Below are positions 24,101 to 37,367 of a DNA stretch of 64,000 nt, in pieces. Made by a program: the position numbers and the translations under genes. How positions within the stretch are numbered: the stretch's first letter is position 1; each line of letters begins with the position of its first letter. The stretch is from positions 15,887,638 through 15,951,637 of the forward strand of contig OZ059900.1 of NCBI GenBank assembly GCA_964057225.1, read 5' to 3'. Below the pieces are notes generated by a model. That model made no database searches. It saw only the letters and a program-made list of their open reading frames with translations, and was not told the origin of the DNA. This DNA is from Auanema rhodensis. Taxonomy: Eukaryota; Nematoda; Chromadorea; Rhabditida; Rhabditidae.

Positions 24101-27100
24101 GCATGTGAAATGCTTCATTTTAGTATGTAACACGCTGAAATTCGTTGCATTTGACGACTCATATGAACAAAAATCGATTTAATCAATATTAGCCATAAGG
24201 GGCGTGCCCTCAGAATATGCTAATTTCCTTAATTTTCTAACCCCTGTTTTTTTGTCGTGAAAGTGGAACTAGACGTTGTAGGAACAATTTTGAGCTAGGT
24301 TTCATTGACATTGCATGAGTTTGAACACATGAAATCGTAAGTCAAAACCTTGTTTACAGCGAAATTTCCAAAAACTCGTTTTCCAGCATAATAAAATATT
24401 TCTCATGGGAAATACTGTGTTTTTGTAGTTTTTTAGTGTTCAGCATGTAAAATGCTTCATTTTAGTATGTAACACGCTGAAATTAATTGCATTTGACGAC
24501 TCATATGAACAAAAATCGATTTAATCAATATTAGCCATAAGGGGCGTGCCCTCAGAATATGCTAATTTCCTTAATTTTCTAACCCCTGTTTTTTTGTCGT
24601 GAAAGTGGAACTAGACGTTGTACGAACAATTTTGAGCTAAGTTTCATTGACATTGCATGAGTTTGAACACATGAAATCGTAAGTCAAAACCTTGTTTACA
24701 GCGAAATTTCCAAAAACTGGTTTTCCAGCATAATAAAATATTTCTCATGGGAAATACTGTGTTTTTGTATTTTTCTAGTGTTCAGCATGTGAAATGCTTC
24801 ATTTTAGTATGTAACACGCTGAAATTCGTTGCATTTGACGACTCATATGAACAAAAATCGATTTAATCAATATTAGCCATAAGGGGCGTGCCCTCAGAAT
24901 ATGCTAATTTCCTTAATTTTCTAACCCCTGTTTTTTTGTCGTGAAAGTGGAACTAGACGTTGTACGAACAATTTTGAGCTAGGTTTCATTGACATTGCAT
25001 GAGTTTGAACACATGAAATCGTAAGTCAAAACCTTGTTTACAGCGAAATTTCCAAAAACTGGTTTTCCAGCATAATAAAATATTTCTCATGGGAAATACT
25101 GTGTTTTTGTATTTTTATAGTGTTCAGCATGTAAAATGTTTCATTTTAGTATGTAACACGCTGAAATTCGTTGCATTTGACGACTCATATGAACAAAAAT
25201 CGATTTAATCAATATTAGCCATAAAGGGCGTGCCCTCAGAATATGCTAATTTCCTTAATTTTCTAACCCCTGTTTTTTTGTCGTGAAAGTGGAACTAGAC
25301 GTTGTAGGAACAATTTTGAGCTAGGTTTCATTGACATTGCATGAGTTTGAACACATGAAATCGTAAGTCAAAACCTTGTTTACAGCGAAATTTCCAAAAA
25401 CTCGTTTTCCAGCATAATAAAATATTTCTCATGGGAAATACTGTGTTTTTGTAGTTTTTTAGTGTTCAGCATGTAAAATGCTTCATTTTAGTATGTAACA
25501 CGCTGAAATTAATTGCATTTGACGACTCATATGAACAAAAATCGATTTAATCAATATTAGCCATAAGGGGCGTGCCCTCAGAATATGCTAATTTCCTTAA
25601 TTTTCTAACCCCTGTTTTTTTGTCGTGAAAGTGGAACTAGACGTTGTACGAACAATTTTGAGCTAGGTTTCATTGACATTGCATGAGTTTGAACACATGA
25701 AATCGTAAGTCAAAACCTTGTTTACAGCGAAATTTCCAAAAACTGGTTTTCCAGCATAATAAAATATTTCTCATGGGAAATACTGTGTTTTTGTATTTTT
25801 CTAGTGTTCAGCATGTGAAATGCTTCATTTTAGTATGTAACACGCTGAAATTCGTTGCATTTGACGACTCATATGAACAAAAATCGATTTAATCAATATT
25901 AGCCATAAGGGGCGTGCCCTCAGAATATGCTAATTTCCTTAATTTTCTAACCCCTGTTTTTTTGTCGTGAAAGTGGAACTAGACGTTGTACGAACAATTT
26001 TGAGCTAGGTTTTATTGACATTGCATGAGTTTGAACACATGAAATCGTAAGTCAAAACCTTGTTTACAGCGAAATTTCCAAAAACTGGTTTTCCAGCATA
26101 ATAAAATATTTCTCATGGGAAATACTGTGTTTTTGTATTTTTCTAGTGTTCAGCATGTGAAATGCTTCATTTTGGTATGTAACACGCTGAAATTCGTTGC
26201 ATTTGACGACTCATATGAACAAAAATCGATTTAATCAATATTAGCCATAAGGGGCGTGCCCTCAGAATATGCTAATTTCCTTAATTTTCTAACCCCTGTT
26301 TTGTTGTCGTGAAAGTGGAACTAGACGTTGTAGGAACAATTTTGAGCTAGGTTTCATTGACATTGCATGAGTTTGAACACATGAAATCGTAAGTCAAAAC
26401 CTTGTTTACAGCGAAATTTCCAAAAACTGGTTTTCCAGCATAATAAAATATTTCTCATGGGAAATACTGTGTTTTTGTATTTTTCTAGTGTTCAGCATGT
26501 GAAATGCTTCATTTTAGTATGTAACACGCTGAAATTCGTTGCATTTGACGACTCATATGAACAAAAATCGATTTAATCAATATTAGCCATAAGGGGCGTG
26601 CCCTCAGAATATGCTAATTTCCTTAATTTTCTAACCCCTGTTTTGTTGTCGTGAAAGTGGAACTAGACGTTGTAGGAACAATTTTGAGCTAGGTTTCATT
26701 GACATTGCATGAGTTTGAACACATGAAATCGTAAGTCAAAACCTTGTTTACAGCGAAATTTCCAAAAACTCGTTTTCCAGCATAATAAAATATTTCTCAT
26801 GGGAAATACTGTGTTTTTGTATTTTTTTAGTGTTCAGCATGTAAAATGCTTCATTTTAGTATGTAACACGCTGAAATTAATTGCATTTGACGACTCATAT
26901 GAACAAAAATCGATTTAATCAATATTAGCCATAAGGGGCGTGCCCTCAGAATATGCTAATTTCCTTAATTTTCTAACCCCTGTTTTTTGTCGTGAAAGTG
27001 GAACTAGACGTTGTAGGAACAATTTTGAGCTAGGTTTCATTGACATTGCATGAGTTTGAACACATGAAATCGTAAGTCAAAACCTTGTTTACAGCGAAAT

Positions 27101-29504
27101 TTCCAAAAACTGGTTTTCCAGCATAATAAAATATTTCTCATGGGAAATACTGTGTTTTTGTATTTTTATAGTGTTCAGCATGTAAAATGCTTCATTTTAG
27201 TATGTAACACGCTGAAATTCGTTGCATTTGACGACTCATATGAACAAAAATCGATTTAATCAATATTAGCCATAAGGGGCGTGCCCTCAGAATATGCTAA
27301 TTTCCTTAATTTTCTAACCCCTGTTTTGTTGTCGTGAAAGTGGAACTAGACGTTGTAGGAACAATTTTGAGCTAGGTTTCATTGACATTGCATGAGTTTG
27401 AACACATGAAATCGTAAGTCAAAACCTTGTTTACAGCGAAATTTCCAAAAACTGGTTTTCCAGCATAATAAAATATTTCTCATGGGAAATACTGTGTTTT
27501 TGTATTTTTCTAGTGTTCAGCATGTAAAATGCTTCATTTTAGTATGTAACACGCTGAAATTCGTTGCATTTGACGACTCATATGAACAAAAATCGATTTA
27601 ATCAATATTAGCCATAAGGGGCGTGCCCTCAGAATATGCTAATTTCCTTAATTTTCTAACCCCTGTTTTTTTGTCGTGAAAGTGGAACTAGACGTTGTAC
27701 GAACAATTTTGAGCTAGGTTTTATTGACATTGCATGAGTTTGAACACATGAAATCGTAAGTCAAAACCTTGTTTACAGCGAAATTTCCAAAAACTGGTTT
27801 TCCAGCATAATAAAATATTTCTCATGAGAAATACTGTGTTTTTGTATTTTTCTAGTGTTCAGCATGTAAAATGCTTCATTTTAGTATGTAACACGCTGAA
27901 ATTCGTTGCATTTGACGACTCATATGAACAAAAATCGATTTAATCAATATTAGCCATAAGGGGCGTGCCCTCAGAATATGCTAATTTCCTTAATTTTCTA
28001 ACCCCTGTTTTTTGTCGTGAAAGTGGAACTAGACGTTGTACGAACAATTTTGAGCTAGGTTTTATTGACATTGCATGAGTTTGAACACATGAAATCGTAA
28101 GTCAAAACCTTGTTTACAGCGAAATTTCCAAAAACTGGTTTTCCAGCATAATAAAATATTTCTCATGAGAAATACTGTGTTTTTGTATTTTTCTAGTGTT
28201 CAGCATGTAAAATGCTTCATTTTAGTATGTAACACGCTGAAATTCGTTGCATTTGACGACTCATATGAACAAAAATCGATATAATCAATATTAGCCATAA
28301 GGGGCGTGCCCTCAGAATATGCTAATTTCCTTAATTTTCTAACCCCTGTTTTTTGTCGTGAAAGTGGAACTAGACGTTGTAGGAACAATTTTGAGCTAGG
28401 TTTCATTGACATTGCATGAGTTTGAACACATGAAATCGTAAGTCAAAACCTTGTTTACAGCGAAATTTCCAAAAACTGGTTTTCCAGCATAATAAAATAT
28501 TTCTCATGGGAAATACTGTGTTTTTGTATTTTTATAGTGTTCAGCATGTAAAATGCTTCATTTTAGTATGTAACACGCTGAAATTCGTTGCATTTGACGA
28601 CTCATATGAACAAAAATCGATTTAATCAATATTAGCCATAAGGGGCGTGCCCTCAGAATATGCTAATTTCCTTAATTTTCTAACCCCTGTTTTTTTGTCG
28701 TGAAAGTGGAACTAGACGTTGTACGAACAATTTTGAGCTAGGTTTTATTGACATTGCATGAGTTTGAACACATGAAATCGTAAGTCAAAACCTTGTTTAC
28801 AGCGAAATTTCCAAAAACTGGTTTTCCAGCATAATAAAATATTTCTCATGAGAAATACTGTGTTTTTGTATTTTTCTAGTGTTCAGCATGTAAAATGCTT
28901 CATTTTAGTATGTAACACGCTGAAATTCGTTGCATTTGACGACTCATATGAACAAAAATCGATTTAATCAATATTAGCCATAAGGGGCGTGCCCTCAGAA
29001 TATGCTAATTTCCTTAATTTTCTAACCCCTGTTTTTTTGTCGTGAAAGTGGAACTAGACGTTGTACGAACAATTTTGAGCTAGGTTTCATTGACATTGCA
29101 TGAGTTTGAACACATGAAATCGTAAGTCAAAACCTTGTTTACAGCGAAATTTCCAAAAACTGGTTTTCCAGCATAATAAAATATTTCTCATGGGAAATAC
29201 TGTGTTTTTGTATTTTTATAGTGTTCAGCATGTAAAATGTTTCATTTTAGTATGTAACACGCTGAAATTCGTTGCATTTGACGACTCATATGAACAAAAA
29301 TCGATTTAATCAATATTAGCCATAAAGGGCGTGCCCTCAGAATATGCTAATTTCCTTAATTTTCTAACCCCTGTTTTTTTGTCGTGAAAGTGGAACTAGA
29401 CGTTGTAGGAACAATTTTGAGCTAGGTTTCATTGACATTGCATGAGTTTGAACACATGAAATCGTAAGTCAAAACCTTGTTTACAGCGAAATTTCCAAAA
29501 ACTC

Positions 29505-32500
29505 GTTTTCCAGCATAATAAAATATTTCTCATGGGAAATACTGTGTTTTTGTATTTTTTTAGTGTTCAGCATGTAAAATGCTTCATTTTAGTATGTAAC
29601 ACGCTGAAATTAATTGCATTTGACGACTCATATGAACAAAAATCGATTTAATCAATATTAGCCATAAGGGGCGTGCCCTCAGAATATGCTAATTTCCTTA
29701 ATTTTCTAACCCCTGTTTTTTTGTCGTGAAAGTGGAACTAGACGTTGTACGAACAATTTTGAGCTAGGTTTCATTGACATTGCATGAGTTTGAACACATG
29801 AAATCGTAAGTCAAAACCTTGTTTACAGCGAAATTTCAAAAAACTGGTTTTCCAGCATAATAAAATATTTCTCATGGGAAATACTGTGTTTTTGTATTTT
29901 TCTAGTGTTCAGCATGTGAAATGCTTCATTTTAGTATGTAACACGCTGAAATTCGTTGCATTTGACGACTCATATGAACAAAAATCGATTTAATCAATAT
30001 TAGCCATAAGGGGCGTGCCCTCAGAATATGCTAATTTCCTTAATTTTCTAACCCCTGTTTTTTTGTCGTGAAAGTGGAACTAGACGTTGTACGAACAATT
30101 TTGAGCTAGGTTTTATTGACATTGCATGAGTTTGAACACATGAAATCGTAAGTCAAAACCTTGTTTACAGCGAAATTTCCAAAAACTGGTTTTCCAGCAT
30201 AATAAAATATTTCTCATGGGAAATACTGTGTTTTTGTATTTTTCTAGTGTTCAGCATGTGAAATGCTTCATTTTAGTATGTAACACGCTGAAATTCGTTG
30301 CATTTGACGACTCATATGAACAAAAATCGATTTAATCAATATTAGCCATAAGGGGCGTGCCCTCAGAATATGCTAATTTCCTTAATTTTCTAACCCCTGT
30401 TTTTTTGTCGTGAAAGTGGAACTAGACGTTGTAGGAACAATTTTGAGCTAGGTTTCATTGACATTGCATGAGTTTGAACACATGAAATCGTAAGTCAAAA
30501 CCTTGTTTACAGCGAAATTTCCAAAAACTCGTTTTCCAGCATAATAAAATATTTCTCATGGGAAATACTGTGTTTTTGTAGTTTTTTAGTGTTCAGCATG
30601 TAAAATGCTTCATTTTAGTATGTAACACGCTGAAATTAATTGCATTTGACGACTCATATGAACAAAAATCGATTTAATCAATATTAGCCATAAGGGGCGT
30701 GCCCTCAGAATATGCTAATTTCCTTAATTTTCTAACCCCTGTTTTTTTGTCGTGAAAGTGGAACTAGACGTTGTACGAACAATTTTGAGCTAGGTTTCAT
30801 TGACATTGCATGAGTTTGAACACATGAAATCGTAAGTCAAAACCTTGTTTACAGCGAAATTTCCAAAAACTGGTTTTCCAGCATAATAAAATATTTCTCA
30901 TGGGAAATACTGTGTTTTTGTATTTTTCTAGTGTTCAGCATGTGAAATGCTTCATTTTAGTATGTAACACGCTGAAATTCGTTGCATTTGACGACTCATA
31001 TGAACAAAAATCGATTTAATCAATATTAGCCATAAGGGGCGTGCCCTCAGAATATGCTAATTTCCTTAATTTTCTAACCCCTGTTTTTTTGTCGTGAAAG
31101 TGGAACTAGACGTTGTACGAACAATTTTGAGCTAGGTTTCATTGACATTGCATGAGTTTGAACACATGAAATCGTAAGTCAAAACCTTGTTTACAGCGAA
31201 ATTTCCAAAAACTGGTTTTCCAGCATAATAAAATATTTCTCATGGGAAATACTGTGTTTTTGTATTTTTATAGTGTTCAGCATGTAAAATGTTTCATTTT
31301 AGTATGTAACACGCTGAAATTCGTTGCATTTGACGACTCATATGAACAAAAATCGATTTAATCAATATTAGCCATAAAGGGCGTGCCCTCAGAATATGCT
31401 AATTTCCTTAATTTTCTAACCCCTGTTTTTTTGTCGTGAAAGTGGAACTAGACGTTGTAGGAACAATTTTGAGCTAGGTTTCATTGACATTGCATGAGTT
31501 TGAACACATGAAATCGTAAGTCAAAACCTTGTTTACAGCGAAATTTCCAAAAACTCGTTTTCCAGCATAATAAAATATTTCTCATGGGAAATACTGTGTT
31601 TTTGTATTTTTTTAGTGTTCAGCATGTAAAATGCTTCATTTTAGTATGTAACACGCTGAAATTAATTGCATTTGACGACTCATATGAACAAAAATCGATT
31701 TAATCAATATTAGCCATAAGGGGCGTGCCCTCAGAATATGCTAATTTCCTTAATTTTCTAACCCCTGTTTTTTTGTCGTGAAAGTGGAACTAGACGTTGT
31801 ACGAACAATTTTGAGCTAGGTTTCATTGACATTGCATGAGTTTGAACACATGAAATCGTAAGTCAAAACCTTGTTTACAGCGAAATTTCCAAAAACTGGT
31901 TTTCCAGCATAATAAAATATTTCTCATGGGAAATACTGTGTTTTTGTATTTTTCTAGTGTTCAGCATGTGAAATGCTTCATTTTAGTATGTAACACGCTG
32001 AAATTCGTTGCATTTGACGACTCATATGAACAAAAATCGATTTAATCAATATTAGCCATAAGGGGCGTGCCCTCAGAATATGCTAATTTCCTTAATTTTC
32101 TAACCCCTGTTTTGTTGTCGTGAAAGTGGAACTAGACGTTGTAGGAACAATTTTGAGCTAGGTTTCATTGACATTGCATGAGTTTGAACACATGAAATCG
32201 TAAGTCAAAACCTTGTTTACAGCGAAATTTCCAAAAACTGGTTTTCCAGCATAATAAAATATTTCTCATGGGAAATACTGTGTTTTTGTATTTTTCTAGT
32301 GTTCAGCATGTGAAATGCTTCATTTTAGTATGTAACACGCTGAAATTCGTTGCATTTGACGACTCATATGAACAAAAATCGATTTAATCAATATTAGCCA
32401 TAAGGGGCGTGCCCTCAGAATATGCTAATTTCCTTAATTTTCTAACCCCTGTTTTGTTGTCGTGAAAGTGGAACTAGACGTTGTAGGAACAATTTTGAGC

Positions 32501-35500
32501 TAGGTTTCATTGACATTGCATGAGTTTGAACACATGAAATCGTAAGTCAAAACCTTGTTTACAGCGAAATTTCCAAAAACTGGTTTTCCAGCATAATAAA
32601 ATATTTCTCATGGGAAATACTGTGTTTTTGTATTTTTCTAGTGTTCAGCATGTGAAATGCTTCATTTTAGTATGTAACACGCTGAAATTCGTTGCATTTG
32701 ACGACTCATATGAACAAAAATCGATTTAATCAATATTAGCCATAAGGGGCGTGCCCTCAGAATATGCTAATTTCCTTAATTTTCTAACCCCTGTTTTGTT
32801 GTCGTGAAAGTGGAACTAGACGTTGTAGGAACAATTTTGAGCTAGGTTTCATTGACATTGCATGAGTTTGAACACATGAAATCGTAAGTCAAAACCTTGT
32901 TTACAGCGAAATTTCCAAAAACTCGTTTTCCAGCATAATAAAATATTTCTCATGGGAAATACTGTGTTTTTGTATTTTTTTAGTGTTCAGCATGTAAAAT
33001 GCTTCATTTTAGTATGTAACACGCTGAAATTAATTGCATTTGACGACTCATATGAACAAAAATCGATTTAATCAATATTAGCCATAAGGGGCGTGCCCTC
33101 AGAATATGCTAATTTCCTTAATTTTCTAACCCCTGTTTTTTGTCGTGAAAGTGGAACTAGACGTTGTAGGAACAATTTTGAGCTAGGTTTCATTGACATT
33201 GCATGAGTTTGAACACATGAAATCGTAAGTCAAAACCTTGTTTACAGCGAAATTTCCAAAAACTGGTTTTCCAGCATAATAAAATATTTCTCATGGGAAA
33301 TACTGTGTTTTTGTATTTTTATAGTGTTCAGCATGTAAAATGCTTCATTTTAGTATGTAACACGCTGAAATTCGTTGCATTTGACGACTCATATGAACAA
33401 AAATCGATTTAATCAATATTAGCCATAAGGGGCGTGCCCTCAGAATATGCTAATTTCCTTAATTTTCTAACCCCTGTTTTTTTGTCGTGAAAGTGGAACT
33501 AGACGTTGTACGAACAATTTTGAGCTAGGTTTTATTGACATTGCATGAGTTTGAACACATGAAATCGTAAGTCAAAACCTTGTTTACAGCGAAATTTCCA
33601 AAAACTGGTTTTCCAGCATAATAAAATATTTCTCAAGAGAAATACTGTGTTTTTGTATTTTTCTAGTGTTCAGCATGTAAAATGCTTCATTTTAGTATGT
33701 AACACGCTGAAATTCGTTGCATTTGACGACTCATATGAACAAAAATCGATTTAATCAATATTAGCCATAAGGGGCGTGCCCTCAGAATATGCTAATTTCC
33801 TTAATTTTCTAACCCCTGTTTTGTTGTCGTGAAAGTGGAACTAGACGTTGTAGGAACAATTTTGAGCTAGGTTTCATTGACATTGCATGAGTTTGAACAC
33901 ATGAAATCGTAAGTCAAAACCTTGTTTACAGCGAAATTTCCAAAAACTGGTTTTCCAGCATAATAAAATATTTCTCATGGGAAATACTGTGTTTTTGTAT
34001 TTTTATAGTGTTCAGCATGTAAAATGCTTCATTTTAGTATGTAACACGCTGAAATTCGTTGCATTTGACGACTCATATGAACAAAAATCGATTTAATCAA
34101 TATTAGCCATAAGGGGCGTGCCCTCAGAATATGCTAATTTCCTTAATTTTCTAACCCCTGTTTTTTTGTCGTGAAAGTGGAACTAGACGTTGTACGAACA
34201 ATTTTGAGCTAGGTTTTATTGACATTGCATGAGTTTGAACACATGAAATCGTAAGTCAAAACCTTGTTTACAGCGAAATTTCCAAAAACTGGTTTTCCAG
34301 CATAATAAAATATTTCTCATGAGAAATACTGTGTTTTTGTATTTTTCTAGTGTTCAGCATGTAAAATGCTTCATTTTAGTATGTAACACGCTGAAATTCG
34401 TTGCATTTGACGACTCATATGAACAAAAATCGATTTAATCAATATTAGCCATAAGGGGCGTGCCCTCAGAATATGCTAATTTCCTTAATTTTCTAACCCC
34501 TGTTTTTTTGTCGTGAAAGTGGAACTAGACGTTGTACGAACAATTTTGAGCTAGGTTTCATTGACATTGCATGAGTTTGAACACATGAAATCGTAAGTCA
34601 AAACCTTGTTTACAGCGAAATTTCCAAAAACTGGTTTTCCAGCATAATAAAATATTTCTCATGGGAAATACTGTGTTTTTGTATTTTTATAGTGTTCAGC
34701 ATGTAAAATGTTTCATTTTAGTATGTAACACGCTGAAATTCGTTGCATTTGACGACTCATATGAACAAAAATCGATTTAATCAATATTAGCCATAAAGGG
34801 CGTGCCCTCAGAATATGCTAATTTCCTTAATTTTCTAACCCCTGTTTTTTTGTCGTGAAAGTGGAACTAGACGTTGTAGGAACAATTTTGAGCTAGGTTT
34901 CATTGACATTGCATGAGTTTGAACACATGAAATCGTAAGTCAAAACCTTGTTTACAGCGAAATTTCCAAAAACTCGTTTTCCAGCATAATAAAATATTTC
35001 TCATGGGAAATACTGTGTTTTTGTATTTTTTTAGTGTTCAGCATGTAAAATGCTTCATTTTAGTATGTAACACGCTGAAATTAATTGCATTTGACGACTC
35101 ATATGAACAAAAATCGATTTAATCAATATTAGTCATAAGGGGCGTGCCCTCAGAATATGCTAATTTCCTTAATTTTCTAACCCCTGTTTTTTTGTCGTGA
35201 AAGTGGAACTAGACGTTGTACGAACAATTTTGAGCTAGGTTTCATTGACATTGCATGAGTTTGAACACATGAAATCGTAAGTCAAAACCTTGTTTACAGC
35301 GAAATTTCCAAAAACTGGTTTTCCAGCATAATAAAATATTTCTCATGGGAAATACTGTGTTTTTGTATTTTTCTAGTGTTCAGCATGTGAAATGCTTCAT
35401 TTTAGTATGTAACACGCTGAAATTCGTTGCATTTGACGACTCATATGAACAAAAATCGATTTAATCAATATTAGCCATAAGGGGCGTGCCCTCAGAATAT

Positions 35501-36675
35501 GCTAATTTCCTTAATTTTCTAACCCCTGTTTTTTTGTCGTGAAAGTGGAACTAGACGTTGTACGAACAATTTTGAGCTAGGTTTTATTGACATTGCATGA
35601 GTTTGAACACATGAAATCGTAAGTCAAAACCTTGTTTACAGCGAAATTTCCAAAAACTGGTTTTCCAGCATAATAAAATATTTCTCATGGGAAATACTGT
35701 GTTTTTGTATTTTTCTAGTGTTCAGCATGTGAAATGCTTCATTTTAGTATGTAACACGCTGAAATTCGTTGCATTTGACGACTCATATGAACAAAAATCG
35801 ATTTAATCAATATTAGCCATAAGGGGCGTGCCCTCAGAATATGCTAATTTCCTTAATTTTCTAACCCCTGTTTTGTTGTCGTGAAAGTGGAACTAGACGT
35901 TGTAGGAACAATTTTGAGCTAGGTTTCATTGACATTGCATGAGTTTGAACACATGAAATCGTAAGTCAAAACCTTGTTTACAGCGAAATTTCCAAAAACT
36001 GGTTTTCCAGCATAATAAAATATTTCTCATGGGAAATACTGTGTTTTTGTATTTTTCTAGTGTTCAGCATGTGAAATGCTTCATTTTAGTATGTAACACG
36101 CTGAAATTCGTTGCATTTGACGACTCATATGAACAAAAATCGATTTAATCAATATTAGCCATAAGGGGCGTGCCCTCAGAATATGCTAATTTCCTTAATT
36201 TTCTAACCCCTGTTTTGTTGTCGTGAAAGTGGAACTAGACGTTGTAGGAACAATTTTGAGCTAGGTTTCATTGACATTGCATGAGTTTGAACACATGAAA
36301 TCGTAAGTCAAAACCTTGTTTACAGCGAAATTTCCAAAAACTGGTTTTCCAGCATAATAAAATATTTCTCATGGGAAATACTGTGTTTTTGTATTTTTCT
36401 AGTGTTCAGCATGTAAAATGCTTCATTTTAGTATGTAACACGCTGAAATTCGTTGCATTTGACGACTCATATGAACAAAAATCGATTTAATCAATATTAG
36501 CCATAAGGGGCGTGCCCTCAGAATATGCTAATTTCCTTAATTTTCTAACCCCTGTTTTTTGTCGTGAAAGTGGAACTAGACGTTGTAGGAACAATTTTGA
36601 GCTAGGTTTCATTGACATTGCATGAGTTTGAACACATGAAATCGTAAGTCAAAACCTTGTTTACAGCGAAATTTC
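29505..36675 (-). repeat. 7.2-kb higher-order repeat, copy 1 (offset 7863)
   Basis: This 7171-bp stretch, about 21 monomers, recurs at 37368-44538. Shared rare markers are ATTTCAAAAAACTGG (29831 and 37694), TGTAGTTTTTTAG (30578 and 38441) and AGTCATAAGG (35131 and 42994), all at an offset of 7863 bp, that is 23 monomers less three single-base T-tract deletions. The only difference I noticed is at 33636, CTCAAGAG versus CTCATGAG, which also breaks the perfect palindrome. The match begins after AAAACTCG versus AAAACTGG (29504/37367) and ends at TTTCAAAAAA versus TTTCCAAAAA (36676/44539). Confidence 0.85.
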
Positions 36676-37367
36676 AAAAAACTGGTTTTCCAGCATAATA
36701 AAATATTTCTCATGGGAAATACTGTGTTTTTGTATTTTTCTAGTGTTCAGCATGTGAAATGCTTCATTTTAGTATGTAACACGCTGAAATTCGTTGCATT
36801 TGACGACTCATATGAACAAAAATCGATTTAATCAATATTAGCCATAAGGGGCGTGCCCTCAGAATATGCTAATTTCCTTAATTTTCTAACCCCTGTTTTT
36901 TTGTCGTGAAAGTGGAACTAGACGTTGTACGAACAATTTTGAGCTAGGTTTTATTGACATTGCATGAGTTTGAACACATGAAATCGTAAGTCAAAACCTT
37001 GTTTACAGCGAAATTTCCAAAAACTGGTTTTCCAGCATAATAAAATATTTCTCATGAGAAATACTGTGTTTTTGTATTTTTCTAGTGTTCAGCATGTAAA
37101 ATGCTTCATTTTAGTATGTAACACGCTGAAATTCGTTGCATTTGACGACTCATATGAACAAAAATCGATTTAATCAATATTAGCCATAAGGGGCGTGCCC
37201 TCAGAATATGCTAATTTCCTTAATTTTCTAACCCCTGTTTTTTGTCGTGAAAGTGGAACTAGACGTTGTAGGAACAATTTTGAGCTAGGTTTCATTGACA
37301 TTGCATGAGTTTGAACACATGAAATCGTAAGTCAAAACCTTGTTTACAGCGAAATTTCCAAAAACTG

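Noticed and set aside
28200-28412. 70-codon open frame on the minus strand
   Set aside because: It exists because of one base change at 28281 that turns a TAA, present in the same frame of other monomers, into TAT. It lies wholly inside ordinary satellite and has no recognisable domain, start context or codon bias.
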